DNA of 64,000 nucleotides from Microbulbifer variabilis (GCF_023716485.1 NZ_CP092418.1:596001-660000); one strand, 5' to 3'. Shown: positions 39,301 to 48,451, counted from the first letter of the stretch. The notes: generated by a model from the letters alone, not told the origin. Numbers and translations: made by a program.

Positions 39301-39801
39301 TTTTATGGAATAGTGGATAAAGGGGTGGTTTTGTCAGGCACCGACCGTTCTGATTTGATGCAAAAAAGCATAGTTGAAACTGGTAATTCTAGGAGCGTTA
39401 CCAACGATGGGGACACTAGTTGGTGGCCGACAAAAAGTGGATGGTATTTGGATTTTAATTCTACTGGTTCTTCAATAAGCGGAGAGAGAGTAATTAGTAA
39501 ACCCCTGCTGATTAATGACCGCTTGATTTTCCCAACTTTGATCCCTTCGGATGATCCTTGTGTTGCCGGTGCCTCAGGCTGGATTATGGAATTAGTAGCA
39601 TTGGGTGATCCTAGATTTTCTGGAGAGTCGATCATTGGTGGATCTAAAAAAGTTGACGAGGCTATTATCGGTTTTTCCGATGTAATTATTGCGGGAAGAA
39701 AAATTATTGCTCCATACATAGATGTTGGTGGAAATGCTGGAACTACTGGCGGTTTTCGGATTGGGGGTATTGAAAGGATCTCTTGGAGACGGATACGTTA
39801 G
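36388..39801 (+). CDS. pilY1: Type IV pilus tip adhesin PilY1
   Basis: A large secreted protein (1137 aa) that caps type IV pili and affects adhesion, assembly and surface sensing. A signal peptide is near the start (cleavage about residue 34). A von Willebrand A-like domain carries the metal site DDSGS (about 57-61). The C-terminal part is the PilC/PilY1 beta-propeller (ILYVSSNDGMLHAFD, VLVGTYGAGAKGLFALDI, YAGDLMGNMWKFD). The calcium loop before YAGDL is degenerate (LIDSNRVVHAA). ATG 36388 is one codon after a GTG; a third start at 36403 would fit the signal peptide equally. Low GC. Confidence 0.93.
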   Translation: MRKIAMSFISRKIKSFSAVIAASLTLGIAHSAASLTLSQQPLFLKQGTDPNIMFVLDDSGSMQFEVTPSEVANYFNKLDRVVYVFPNTETNSSSVKFVPCPYADGNTSSCDYWANGDQAIPRFEADNKWAAYFRSAYNNKTYYNPEIRYEPWSKEDGSLWPAANPEAAYHNPANTSKGWRNLTVDNYQRAKCWLWDSANKNSHKSDACGNGYLYFYPATYFQYSGNGSLFDSSNYTRKEIRSGLTFPRSEDRTDCKLSTTSCSYEEEIQNFANWYSYYRSRVLLSRAGIGKAFSSQTEGLRVGFGTLNKGTSNVDQVSTGTIISGVRAFSGDDREDFFENLYGVDIPQAGTPLLSALKRVGDYYSRTDRNGPWAGEPGTNDSSAQVACRASYTILMTDGYGNDYSSISSFGNVDGNDGNPFQDSRSNTLADIARYYWENDLHGSLDNKVDSGEADPADWQHMVTFGVGLGVTGSVDSDTAFNAIESGAAISWPNPNNSDAAKLDDLLHAGVNSRGGFYNAANATVFASQLSDLLTRINEREASSSSVAANSTRLSTDSAIFQAIFNSGDWSGEIKSIRLESDGTLSDTTLWSTSTAGKIPTNNRDIITFDGSDTVNFSWSNLTSSQKAALISTDDEDLAKQRLNWVRGEDVDGLRDRAVLLGDVVNASPVLASNKDQKFKTLPDNLGGDSYQDYLEGRKNNRSEILYVSSNDGMLHAFDSSDGSEKFAYVPSAIYSKLKNVAALDYGTEDNPHQYLVDGPLFVSDAYFAKNKSGSPKWMNVLVGTYGAGAKGLFALDITDPENPDILFEIDGSNPDIGNILGRPIIAPTEDGWKVIFGNGYNSASDKAKLLVIDLADPADIQVIATNTNTDNGLAGPSLLIDSNRVVHAAYAGDLMGNMWKFDISGSKWQLAFSGNAPLFTARDPNGKVQPITSTPVLGSNAEVDGAIMVYFGTGKYVSQTDQTAGSIIHSFYGIVDKGVVLSGTDRSDLMQKSIVETGNSRSVTNDGDTSWWPTKSGWYLDFNSTGSSISGERVISKPLLINDRLIFPTLIPSDDPCVAGASGWIMELVALGDPRFSGESIIGGSKKVDEAIIGFSDVIIAGRKIIAPYIDVGGNAGTTGGFRIGGIERISWRRIR

Positions 39802-39814
39802 GTGAAAGTAGCAT

Positions 39815-40246
39815 ATGAAAATGAATGTTAAAAAACTAAATTCAGGTTTTACTCTAGTGGAATTGATGGTTGTTGTTCTGATTATTGGGGTCATCAGTGC
39901 TGTAGCCATCCCCTCGTATATGGAAATGATAAGAGAGGGAAATCGAACTGATGCGCAAACCGTATTAAATGACGTTGCACATAGGTTACAGCGCTGCTTT
40001 ACAACTTATAGCACTTACAATAATGATAATTGTGCCGTCGCAGCATCAATCACAGAGGGAAACAGTATTGAATCTGAAAAAGGTTACTACACAGTCACAG
40101 GTATTTTAGCGGCAGCAACTTTTGATCTTACTGCGCAACCTGTTGCAGGAAAGAGCCAAAGTAAAGACAGTGAATGCACTGCGCTAAAGTTGGATGAAGC
40201 AGGGGCTAGGACGGCAACTGGATCAAATACTTCAGAGTGCTGGTGA
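39815..40246 (+). CDS. pilE: Type IV pilin, PilE family
   Basis: A 143-residue pilin-like protein. The leader MKMNVKKLNSG ends before FTLVELMVVVLIIGVISAVA, with Glu5. The C-terminal part has the ordinary cysteine pair (SECTALKLDE and SECW at the end) forming a disulfide loop. In this position in Pseudomonas and relatives PilE is a minor pilin rather than the major subunit. It is the last gene of the operon, with a strong hairpin after it. Confidence 0.9.
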   Translation: MKMNVKKLNSGFTLVELMVVVLIIGVISAVAIPSYMEMIREGNRTDAQTVLNDVAHRLQRCFTTYSTYNNDNCAVAASITEGNSIESEKGYYTVTGILAAATFDLTAQPVAGKSQSKDSECTALKLDEAGARTATGSNTSECW

Positions 40247-40295
40247 GACTCTTCTTTTTTACTCTTTACTTTGTTAATGGCTCAAAAGAGTGTCT

Positions 40296-40329
40296 AAGGG
40301 ATATCACACGGATCAGTGTGATATCCCTT
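40296..40329. terminator. Long hairpin between pilE and pilR
   Basis: AAGGGATATCACAC and its complement around loop GGATCA, a perfect 14-bp stem between convergent genes. A clear T-run is missing on the + strand. Confidence 0.6.
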
Positions 40330-40336
40330 GACCACC

Positions 40337-41743
40337 TTAAGTCTCCAGCCCCAATTTCTTCAACCGGTAACGCAGTGAGCGAAAACTGATACCAAGTTTC
40401 TGAGCTGCAGCGGTACGGTTCCAGCGAGTCTTGGTGAGTGCGCTCTCAATTGCTTCTTTTTCAATATTCTGCAGAAATTCATCTAGGGAGTTGTACTGGC
40501 TGGGATCAAAGCGATTGTTTTCTTCCGATTGGTTTCTATTTAAGGCTTCACCTTTAGTGCTAGTAGAGGAAGCCTCTCGATCTTGCGATTGCTCATCCTT
40601 CTCCAGTAGCAGGTCATCAAGGCAAATTTCCTGATGATCGCATAGGGTAAAGGCGCGTTCGAGGATATTTTCGAGTTGGCGAACATTACCGGGAAAGGGG
40701 AAAGCCTGTAGGGCTTGCATGGCATCGGTAGATATGCCAGGGGGTATTGTCCCTGAATTTTGGGCAATACGCTGCATAATGGCATCGACCAATAAAGGTA
40801 TATCTTCACTGCGCTCGCGTAGAGGGGGTGTGGATATTTCGATTACATTGATGCGGTAATAGAGGTCGTTGCGAAAGCGCCCTTCGGTGACCTCTTTGGC
40901 TAGGTCCTTGTGAGTAGCGCTGAGGATACGTACATCGATAGGAGTTTCCTGACTTGCGCCTATAGCCCGAATGCGTTTTTCCTGTATTGTACGCAAAAGC
41001 TTGACCTGCATATCCAGGGGTAGGTCGGCAACTTCGTCGAGAAATAGAGTACCGCCCTGAGCACTCTGTAGTAGGCCCGCTTTGTCTTTATGTGCGCCGG
41101 TAAAACTGCCTTTTTTATGCCCAAAAAACTCGCTCTCCATAAGGTCAGTGGGAATGGCTCCACAGTTAATGGGTACGAAAGGTTTGTCGGCACGGGCTCC
41201 CTGGGAATGAATGGACCGGGCAGCCAGTTCTTTACCTGAGCCCGATTCGCCACTGATATAAACCGGGGCATCACTGCGCGCAACTTTGGCTATCTGTTCG
41301 CGCAGCTTGCGCATATTGGGGGCTTCCCCTAAGAGCAGCTGCTTCGCGCTCTTGCTCTGTTGTGGATCTCGCTCCCTATTCACGCGTAGGGCCAGCTGAG
41401 CGAGGTTGCGAAGCCGTTCTAAATCGACCGGTTTACTGACAAAGTCAAATGCGCCGAGCTTTAGCGCCTTAATGGCAGTATCCATATTGCCGTGCGCGGT
41501 AATCACTGCGATGGGCAAGTCTCGAAGAACACCACTCTGGATATGCTCGACTAGTTGTAGACCATCGCCATCTGGCAGACGCAGGTCGGTCAGGCAAAAA
41601 TCATAGTGGTTCTCTTTAAGCAGGCGTGTTGCCTCCGCTAAGCTGGCGGCGGTGTGACAGTTCACATCCATGCGCTGCAGAGTGAGTGTGATTAGTTTGC
41701 AGATATCCGGTTCGTCATCGACAACCAGGGCCAGAGGTAGCAT
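40337..41743 (-). CDS. pilR: Sigma-54-dependent response regulator of type IV pili
   Basis: NtrC-type activator, 468 aa, working with PilS to control the major pilin gene through sigma-54. The receiver domain has Asp-Asp at 10-11 and a phosphoacceptor near 55 (CLTDLRLPDGD). The AAA+ domain has Walker A GESGSGKE, GSFTGA (a variant of the usual GAFTGA loop) and GTLFLDEVADLP. A Fis-type HTH ends the protein (TRWNRTAAAQKLGISFRSL). ATG 41743 is one codon after a TTG. It lies 131 bp after pilS. Confidence 0.95.
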   Translation of the reverse strand: MLPLALVVDDEPDICKLITLTLQRMDVNCHTAASLAEATRLLKENHYDFCLTDLRLPDGDGLQLVEHIQSGVLRDLPIAVITAHGNMDTAIKALKLGAFDFVSKPVDLERLRNLAQLALRVNRERDPQQSKSAKQLLLGEAPNMRKLREQIAKVARSDAPVYISGESGSGKELAARSIHSQGARADKPFVPINCGAIPTDLMESEFFGHKKGSFTGAHKDKAGLLQSAQGGTLFLDEVADLPLDMQVKLLRTIQEKRIRAIGASQETPIDVRILSATHKDLAKEVTEGRFRNDLYYRINVIEISTPPLRERSEDIPLLVDAIMQRIAQNSGTIPPGISTDAMQALQAFPFPGNVRQLENILERAFTLCDHQEICLDDLLLEKDEQSQDREASSTSTKGEALNRNQSEENNRFDPSQYNSLDEFLQNIEKEAIESALTKTRWNRTAAAQKLGISFRSLRYRLKKLGLET

Positions 41744-41874
41744 CAATTCTCTGTCTTTTCTTGTTTTGTGGAGATTGTGGGCAAAGGTGCCGATTCTGAT
41801 TATGTCAGAAATTCTTTACGAATATTCTCATACATTTTGGGAAATATTCCTGAGCAGAATCAAGTCACATTCTT

Positions 41875-43455
41875 TTAGTGAGCAAATTCAACTCTAAAGC
41901 AACTCATATCATCCTTGCTACGGCAGTGGTAGAGATTGGCCTGATTGGTTTCACAGAGTTCTCGGGCAATATAAAGACCCAGACCACTGCCGCGGCTGCC
42001 GGTGGTGAAAAAGGGCTCAAAAATCTTATCTTGGTGTGCCTGTGGAACCCCTGGCCCTTGGTCTTTCACATCCAATTGAGTACAACCGCGCTCAGAATTG
42101 TAGTACACACTAATTGAGGCATGTCTCTTGCCGGAGGCCACTTGAGAGTGGTGCAGGGCATTGTCGGTTAAATTGGTGACCACCTGGGCCATTTGTGCCG
42201 AGTCAAACCTGGCTTTGAGGGGGTTCTCAGGTAAGTCGAGCTCAACTTGACCTGCCCCAATGGATCCGGCGTTATAGTCTTGGATCAACTGTTGTAGCCA
42301 ACTACTGATGTCATGTTCCTGCGGATCGCCAGCTTGGCGCCGCGAGAGTTGCATAACATTTTCGACGATCTGATTAACCCGCTGGCTCTGCCTACAGATG
42401 ATTTCGGTGAGATAGTGATCTTCCTCAGCCAATTGGGAGGACTCAGACAACAGTTGGGCAGCATGGCTGATAGCCGAGAGAGGGTTGCGAATCTCATGAG
42501 CGATGGAGGCGGTGAGATGTCCGAGAGAGGCAAGTTTCAATTTCTGTGCAGCTACGGCTAGCTTGCGATTATCTTCTACGAATACCAGTGTACTGTTGCC
42601 GCTTTCATGCTCGAGCTTCGCGAAGTTTAGGTGCAGTTCTCTACCATTGCCCCCTTGTAACAGTGAAGTATCGGGTCCTTTAGTATCGCGCCACTGGCGA
42701 ATCGACTGGAGTAGTGAGCTCCCTGCGAGGCTCTCAGCGTGTAACTGCTCTCCCAAGAGCCGTCGGGCTGCCTGATTTATCAGCTCGGGCTGGCCAGAAG
42801 GGCCCATTACCAGTACTCCGGTGCCCATACGCTCAATAATCTGCTGTGCCAGCCGCTGAAGGTGTGCAGCTTGGCGGCTTTGCTGGTCGGCGCGAATATT
42901 GGCACTACGAATACGTACAGACAAATACTGTAATGCGCTCACCGTGGCGAATAGCAATAGGCCTAAGCTTCCTGCGGCGACAATATCCTGACTAGTGCCT
43001 TTGCCTGAGATCAAATTGTACAACTCTAGGCCGATGACCCCGAGACTTGCCAGCGCCGCGAAGAAGGCACTCATTCGGCGGTCTAAAAGAATAGATCCGA
43101 TTGAACAATTGATTAGCAATAGATAGCCGAGACCGGAGTTCAAGCCACCACTGGATTCAATTAAAAGAAGGAAAACCAGAATATCGCAGGCCAGAATGAT
43201 ACCAATTTGCCCTGTGCCTACTTGATAGGCCTGCTGGCGTAAAAAAATTAACCAGCCAAAGTTAAGTAGGGAATACACCACGCTTGTATACAAGAAAAGT
43301 AGCGGTGCAGTATCTCCAAGGGCGCCGGCTCCTATATCCGAATAGAAAATTCCAAGTAACACTAGGGCGATAGATAGCCGATAAATTGCGCAAATTCGCA
43401 ATAGCTCATGGTGTTGAAAAGAGGGGGTTGTACTGGTGTCGTTGGCACTACTCAA
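41875..43455 (-). CDS. pilS: Type IV pilus sensor histidine kinase PilS
   Basis: A 526-residue sensor kinase with about six hydrophobic segments in residues 20-195, then a PAS-like domain (MGTGVLVMGPSGQPELINQAA), a histidine box ASIAHEIRNPLSAISHA and an ATPase domain (NLTDNALHHS, GSGLGLYIAREL). It is expected to sense pilin levels in the membrane and phosphorylate PilR. It lies upstream of pilR in a pilS-pilR operon, divergent from nadE. Confidence 0.95.
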   Translation of the reverse strand: MSSANDTSTTPSFQHHELLRICAIYRLSIALVLLGIFYSDIGAGALGDTAPLLFLYTSVVYSLLNFGWLIFLRQQAYQVGTGQIGIILACDILVFLLLIESSGGLNSGLGYLLLINCSIGSILLDRRMSAFFAALASLGVIGLELYNLISGKGTSQDIVAAGSLGLLLFATVSALQYLSVRIRSANIRADQQSRQAAHLQRLAQQIIERMGTGVLVMGPSGQPELINQAARRLLGEQLHAESLAGSSLLQSIRQWRDTKGPDTSLLQGGNGRELHLNFAKLEHESGNSTLVFVEDNRKLAVAAQKLKLASLGHLTASIAHEIRNPLSAISHAAQLLSESSQLAEEDHYLTEIICRQSQRVNQIVENVMQLSRRQAGDPQEHDISSWLQQLIQDYNAGSIGAGQVELDLPENPLKARFDSAQMAQVVTNLTDNALHHSQVASGKRHASISVYYNSERGCTQLDVKDQGPGVPQAHQDKIFEPFFTTGSRGSGLGLYIARELCETNQANLYHCRSKDDMSCFRVEFAH

Positions 43456-43544
43456 GGTGGTTTCCCGGTATGTTGTTATGGTGACCGCTGCCGTTAGAGC
43501 CCACAGGGGTTACAATGGCGGCCTGTCTTGTCCGAGGTTTAACC

Positions 43545-45173
43545 ATGTCTACTTTGCAGCTAGTGCTGGCACAAATCAATTCTCTCGTAGGAGATATCCC
43601 AGGTAACACCGCTCGAGTGATTGAGGTGGCTAACAGGGCCCACCGTGAATTGGGTGCCGATCTGGTCCTTTTTCCCGAGTTGACTTTGTGTGGCTATTCT
43701 CCAGAGGATTTACTGCTGCGTCCCAGTATGCAAACTCGCGTTGAGGCTGCACTGGAAGCATTGAAAGCTGTTCAACTGCCCTGTGCAATTCTGATCGGCT
43801 ATCCCCGTCATCTAAACGGCAAGCTGTTTAATATGGCGGGCCTGATTGCCAACGGAGAGTTGGTGGCGGAGTATGCCAAGCAAAAATTGCCAAACTATCA
43901 AGTATTCGATGAGAAACGTTATTTCACCAAAGGTGATCAACCTTGTGTCGTGGATATCAAGGGTATTTCGGTAGGCTTTAGCATTTGCGAGGATATCTGG
44001 CATCGGGAACCCATACAGCAGACCGTAGAGGCAGGGGCCAAATTGATTCTGAATATCAATGCCTCTCCCTTTCATCGCGGTAAATCTCTTCAGCGACAGG
44101 AGTTGATATCCACTCAGGCACGTGTAGCGGAAACACCAATTGTGTACGTGAATTGGTGTGGTGGTCAGGATGAGCTGGTCTTCGATGGGGGTTCAATGGT
44201 TGTGGATGCCGATGGACAGATCTGCGCCAGGGCAGAAGAATTTGCCGAGCAGTTACTGCCCGTATCGGTTTCCCAGCAGAGTGGAAGAGTAACCCTATTA
44301 CCCGGTGAGGTGGCGCCTCTTATGGGGGATCTGGCATCGGTTTATCAGGCGCTGGTACTGGGAGTACGCGATTATGTTAATAAAAATGGTTTTAACGGTG
44401 TGGTACTGGGACTCTCAGGTGGCATTGACTCGGCTTTGACCCTGGCGATTGCCGTGGATGCACTGGGCAAAGATCGGGTGGAAGCAGTGATGATGCCTTT
44501 CCATTACACTTCAGATCTGAGTAAGACCGATGCCGCCGATCAGGCACAGCGCCTTGGCGTCGATTACCGGGAAATTGGAATCGAGCCCGTTTTCGATGCC
44601 TTCATGGGGGCATTGGCGGAAGAATTTGCTGGTAGTGCGAGAGATACCACCGAGGAAAATCTGCAGGCGCGAACTCGCGGAGTATTGCTGATGGCGATCT
44701 CCAATAAGAAGGGGGCCATGGTACTGACCACCGGTAATAAGAGTGAAATGGCAGTCGGTTATGCGACTCTTTACGGAGATATGGTTGGGGGCTTCAACGC
44801 GCTAAAAGATGTGCCCAAGGTACTGGTGTTTGAATTGGCGCGCTATCGAAATACGGTCTCGGAAGTCATTCCTGAAACTGTTATCACACGACCGCCAAGT
44901 GCTGAGTTGGCCCCAGATCAGGCGGATACCGACAGTCTGCCTCCCTACGAAGTGTTGGATGAGATTCTGAATCTCTACGTCGACAGAGACTTCAGTGCCG
45001 AGCAAATTGTTAAGCAGGGATTTGAGCGCAGCATTGTTGAGCGTGTGGTGCGCCTGGTATCACGCAATGAGTACAAGCGTCGCCAGGCTGCCGTGGGTGT
45101 GCGGATTTCAGAGCGGGGTTTTGGCCGAGATCGGCGCTACCCGATAACCAATGGTTGGAAGGCTGGCGAGTAA
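43545..45173 (+). CDS. nadE: Glutamine-dependent NAD+ synthetase
   Basis: Converts nicotinic acid adenine dinucleotide to NAD+ using ammonia released from glutamine. The N-terminal nitrilase-like glutaminase has the Glu (FPELTLCGYSPED), Lys (AKQKLPNY) and Cys (SICEDIWH) of the triad. The C-terminal synthetase has the P-loop LGLSGGIDSALT and TGNKSEMAVGYATLYGDM. I chose ATG 43545, giving MSTLQLVLAQINSLVGD (542 aa); the frame starts 10 codons earlier but that part is not conserved. A TACAAT -10-like element sits at 43511-43516. Confidence 0.96.
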   Translation: MSTLQLVLAQINSLVGDIPGNTARVIEVANRAHRELGADLVLFPELTLCGYSPEDLLLRPSMQTRVEAALEALKAVQLPCAILIGYPRHLNGKLFNMAGLIANGELVAEYAKQKLPNYQVFDEKRYFTKGDQPCVVDIKGISVGFSICEDIWHREPIQQTVEAGAKLILNINASPFHRGKSLQRQELISTQARVAETPIVYVNWCGGQDELVFDGGSMVVDADGQICARAEEFAEQLLPVSVSQQSGRVTLLPGEVAPLMGDLASVYQALVLGVRDYVNKNGFNGVVLGLSGGIDSALTLAIAVDALGKDRVEAVMMPFHYTSDLSKTDAADQAQRLGVDYREIGIEPVFDAFMGALAEEFAGSARDTTEENLQARTRGVLLMAISNKKGAMVLTTGNKSEMAVGYATLYGDMVGGFNALKDVPKVLVFELARYRNTVSEVIPETVITRPPSAELAPDQADTDSLPPYEVLDEILNLYVDRDFSAEQIVKQGFERSIVERVVRLVSRNEYKRRQAAVGVRISERGFGRDRRYPITNGWKAGE

Positions 45174-45182
45174 GCTGGACTA

Positions 45183-45220
45183 GAACATAAAACGGCGCCG
45201 AAAGGCGCCGTTTTATGTTC
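45183..45220. terminator. Bidirectional terminator with 17-bp stem
   Basis: GAACATAAAACGGCGCC and its perfect complement around a GAAA tetraloop between nadE (+) and bamD (-). The stem's T-rich arms give U-rich 3' ends in both directions. Confidence 0.9.
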
Positions 45221-45231
45221 AGCAAGGGGTG

Positions 45232-46164
45232 TTACATCAGCTCCGGAGGGAGAGGGGCTTCATTGCGGTTGTACTCGGGGTTATACAGCTCGCGGCTATC
45301 GAAACCTTCGGGATCAGACTTTTCAAACAACCCGAGGGTAACACGGTGTACCAGGCTGCGGCCGCTGGCGCCTTTGAAGAAGTCATAGTTGAAGGTGCCA
45401 TCTTCATTGAACGCTGGATGCTTGGGATAGTTGTTGCGCAGCACGCTCAGGGCGTTGGCTTCCAGCTCCGGCATCTCCATCATGTGGTAGCCCTGTACCA
45501 TCACTGCGAGTGCATCGGGTACGGCCGGAGTCTGCTGGAAGTTTTCCACAACATAGCGGCCACGGTTGGCGGCGGCGAGGTAGGCGCCGCGCTTGAAGTA
45601 GTAGTTGGCCACATGGATCTCATAGCGAGCCAGCAGGTTACGCAGGTGAATCATGCGTTTCTGCGCATCTGCAGCGTAGCGGCTTTCCGGATAGCGGGCC
45701 ATCAACTGAGAGAAGTAGGCGAAGGATTCGCGAGCAGCGCCTGGATCTCGGTTGGTGAGGTCGGTAGGCATAAAGCGCTCAAACAGGCCGGCGCCCTCGG
45801 TGAAGGAGGATAGTCCCTTCATGTAGTAGGCGTAATCGACGTTGCGGTGTTGCGGATGCAACCGGATAAAACGGTCCGCTGCGGCGATGGCGGCATCGTT
45901 TTCATAGTTGCGGTAATAGGCGTAGATCAGCTCCAGCTGGGCCTGTTCTGCATAGTTGCCGAAGGGGAAGTTGTCTTCCAGGGCGCGCAGGTTCTTGATC
46001 GCCAGATCCCACTGGCTAGTGCGAAGTTGCCGCTGGGCAGCCTCGTAGAAGGCTTGTTCAGTGCGGTTGCCAGTGGGCAGGCCCTCTTCTGAGTCATCGG
46101 TGTTGGCACAGGCAACCAATAATACCGACACCAAGGCCAGCGACAGCATTTTCCAGGCTTGCAT
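45232..46164 (-). CDS. bamD: Outer-membrane assembly lipoprotein BamD
   Basis: An essential lipoprotein of the BAM complex that inserts beta-barrel proteins into the outer membrane. The signal sequence [18 protein letters not shown] ends at a lipobox (LVAC) with Cys19. TPR repeats follow ([38 protein letters not shown]). The start ATG 46164 follows GAGGGG; longer starts at 46182 and 46188 would put charges before the signal and are less likely. 310 aa, as in Pseudomonas. It is divergent from rluD, as usual. Confidence 0.95.
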   Translation of the reverse strand: MQAWKMLSLALVSVLLVACANTDDSEEGLPTGNRTEQAFYEAAQRQLRTSQWDLAIKNLRALEDNFPFGNYAEQAQLELIYAYYRNYENDAAIAAADRFIRLHPQHRNVDYAYYMKGLSSFTEGAGLFERFMPTDLTNRDPGAARESFAYFSQLMARYPESRYAADAQKRMIHLRNLLARYEIHVANYYFKRGAYLAAANRGRYVVENFQQTPAVPDALAVMVQGYHMMEMPELEANALSVLRNNYPKHPAFNEDGTFNYDFFKGASGRSLVHRVTLGLFEKSDPEGFDSRELYNPEYNRNEAPLPPELM

Positions 46165-46282
46165 AGCCCCTCGCTCTATCATTCTCACACTCTACCTTAT
46201 TAAACTATCCGCCAAGATTAATCTGGCGCTCCAGACATTTAAACACAGTCCCGGAGCTGCCCAAAGTATTTGCAATTGTTTG

Positions 46283-47239
46283 ATGAATGACCACCTAAAA
46301 CTCGATATTGAAGTTCCGGCCAGTATGGCTGGTCGAAGATTAGACCAGGCAGCAGCCGAATTAATTCCCGATTACTCCCGCGCTCGCCTGCAATCCTGGA
46401 TCAAAGGCGGCCAGCTCACCTTGAATGGTGCTGTTGCCAAGCCTAAGGATAAGCTATTTGGCGGTGAGCAGCTCAGTCTACGCGCGGAATTGGAGGCTCA
46501 GGGAAGCTGGAGCGCCCAGGCCCTGGACCTGACTATTGTCTATGAAGACGATAGTCTCATTGTGATCAATAAGCCTGCAGGCTTAGTGGTTCACCCGGCT
46601 GCGGGTAATCCTGATGGCACTTTGCTAAACGGCTTGCTGCACCACTGCCCAAATCAGGAGATGATTCCCCGTGCTGGCATTGTGCACCGCTTGGACAAGG
46701 ATACCAGTGGCCTGATGGTTGTCGCCAAGACTTTACCGGCACAGGTACACCTTGTAGACCAATTGAAGAAGCGGACGGTCAGTCGGCAGTATGACGCTTT
46801 AGTACAAGGCTTTATCACCGGCCCCGGTCGCGTTGACGCACCTATCGGTCGGCATCGCCAGAATCGACTGAAAATGGCGGTACTCGATTTTGGTGGTAAA
46901 GAAGCCATCACGCATTATCAAGTGCAGCAGCGTTTCCGTGCCCACACCCTGTTGCGCTGCAAGCTGGAAACCGGGCGTACCCACCAGATTCGAGTACATA
47001 TGGCCCATATTCGTCATGCATTGGTCGGCGACCCGCTTTATGGTGGTAGGCCTAAATTGCCCGCCGAGGCTAACAGGGAGCTGGTTGAGGCACTACAGGG
47101 GTTTTCCCGTCAGGCCCTACACGCTGCAGAGTTGGCCCTGGTTCACCCGCGCACCGGGGAAAATATGCACTGGTGTGCTCCTATGCCAACGGATATGCTT
47201 CAGTTACTCGAGCTCCTCAATAGGGATCGGAGTGAGTGA
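46283..47239 (+). CDS. rluD: 23S rRNA pseudouridine(1911/1915/1917) synthase
   Basis: Makes the three pseudouridines in helix 69 of 23S rRNA. An S4 domain lies in the first 75 residues (RRLDQAAAELIPDYSRARLQSWI). The catalytic aspartate is Asp138 in GIVHRLDKDTSGL, and HQIRVHMAHIRHALVGDPLYGG is near 238-259. ATG 46283 is chosen (318 aa, MNDHLKLDIEVP); upstream codons lie in the bamD promoter region. It starts the rluD-pgeF-clpB group. Confidence 0.96.
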   Translation: MNDHLKLDIEVPASMAGRRLDQAAAELIPDYSRARLQSWIKGGQLTLNGAVAKPKDKLFGGEQLSLRAELEAQGSWSAQALDLTIVYEDDSLIVINKPAGLVVHPAAGNPDGTLLNGLLHHCPNQEMIPRAGIVHRLDKDTSGLMVVAKTLPAQVHLVDQLKKRTVSRQYDALVQGFITGPGRVDAPIGRHRQNRLKMAVLDFGGKEAITHYQVQQRFRAHTLLRCKLETGRTHQIRVHMAHIRHALVGDPLYGGRPKLPAEANRELVEALQGFSRQALHAAELALVHPRTGENMHWCAPMPTDMLQLLELLNRDRSE

Positions 47240-47319
47240 AATCTGTGACTATATCTTCACTTGAGGTGGAGTGTGCAGTCACGGCCCGCTCCGCAACATC
47301 GATATAAAGCAGAAAAACT

Positions 47320-48093
47320 ATGTCCCTCGATCATTACCTAACTCCCTCTTGGCCGGCGCCAGCCAGGGTGCGTGCCGTCACTACCTTGCGCAATGGCGGT
47401 GTTAGCACCGGAGCTTTTAGCAGCTTCAATCTCGGCGCCCATGTGGGGGATGAGGAGCCTGCAGTAATGGCCAATCGGCAGCAGTTGTCGGAGGAATTGA
47501 AGCTGCCGGCGGTGCCTCAGTGGCTGGAGCAGATTCATAGTGACAAGGTCATTGAGGCACAGAGCGATGGGCTTGTGCGTACCGCTGATGCCAGCTTTAA
47601 CCTTGGCGGTGGCACTGCTTGCGCGGTTCTCACAGCCGACTGTCTGCCGGTGCTTATCTGCGACAAGACGGGCACCAGGGTAGCTGCAGCACATGGGGGG
47701 TGGCGCGGTTTGGCCGAGGGCATTTTGCGTAACACGGTTACTGCGCTTGATTGCGACCCAAAAGAATTACTAGTCTGGCTGGGGCCTGCGATTGGCCCCG
47801 AAGCTTTTGAAACGGGCGTCGATGTGTTAGAAGCCTTTTTCGAGCATGCGCAAAGTGGCACGCATACCGAGGCGATTGCTCAGTGTTTTCGTCCCCACAG
47901 TAAGAAACCTCTGCACTTTCTTGCTGATATCTATGCCCTGGCGCGAGCTGAATTGGCTGAACTTGGCATAGAAAATATTTATGGGGGAGAATATTGTACA
48001 GTGAATGAAGCCGAACGTTTTTTTTCTTACCGCAGGGAAAGAACTACCGGACGAATGGCTTCATTAATCTGGTTGGCGGATGATGAAAGCTGA
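47320..48093 (+). CDS. pgeF: Peptidoglycan editing factor PgeF (YfiH, DUF152 family)
   Basis: A copper/zinc-binding cytoplasmic protein of 257 aa. The metal-site residues His73 (QIHSDKV), Cys108 (TADCLPVL) and His125 (AAHGGWRG) are present. Related proteins have been described as polyphenol oxidases or purine-nucleoside-processing enzymes, and E. coli YfiH limits L-Ser misincorporation into peptidoglycan precursors. 80 bp downstream of rluD and upstream of clpB, a conserved trio. Confidence 0.92.
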   Translation: MSLDHYLTPSWPAPARVRAVTTLRNGGVSTGAFSSFNLGAHVGDEEPAVMANRQQLSEELKLPAVPQWLEQIHSDKVIEAQSDGLVRTADASFNLGGGTACAVLTADCLPVLICDKTGTRVAAAHGGWRGLAEGILRNTVTALDCDPKELLVWLGPAIGPEAFETGVDVLEAFFEHAQSGTHTEAIAQCFRPHSKKPLHFLADIYALARAELAELGIENIYGGEYCTVNEAERFFSYRRERTTGRMASLIWLADDES

Positions 48094-48451
48094 GAACACA
48101 GTAAAGGAAGGCGAGTGATTTTTGCTGTGCTTTCTATGTCTTACGTCGCTTTCGCTTCCTTTGCCTGAGGTGGGGTAAGGCTATGGCAGAGTGAACCACT
48201 TTTTCCTTTGATTTCTATTGGGGCCTTACTTGCAAAAATCAAGCTTCAGGTGTGGATTTAAAACTAGATTTAAGAAAAAATATTTTGCGCATTAATGATT
48301 TACGTCAGGAATTCCCACCAATTGATTTAAATCATTGAAAACCTTCCTCCCGCCCCTATTTTATTTCCCAACACTACACTGAAGCGTGGCGCCGCTTGGC
48401 TGCTATCGACCCAGTACTACACAAAATCCCCGAGTAGGAGAGGTTGCATTC
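48094..48451. other. Intergenic region upstream of clpB
   Basis: 358 bp without a gene. The left part has an imperfect inverted repeat (AAAGGAAGGCGA near 48103, TCGCTTCCTTT near 48167) that may end the pgeF transcript. The right part holds a 12-bp palindrome, TGATTTAAATCA (48323-48334), and a heat-shock-type promoter. Confidence 0.5.
48334..48361 (+). promoter_or_regulatory. Predicted sigma-32 (heat-shock) promoter of clpB
   Basis: ATTGAAA (48334-48340) and CCCCTATTT (48353-48361) with a 12-bp spacer resemble the consensus CTTGAAA / CCCCATNT. It lies about 90 bp before the clpB start. Confidence 0.6.
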
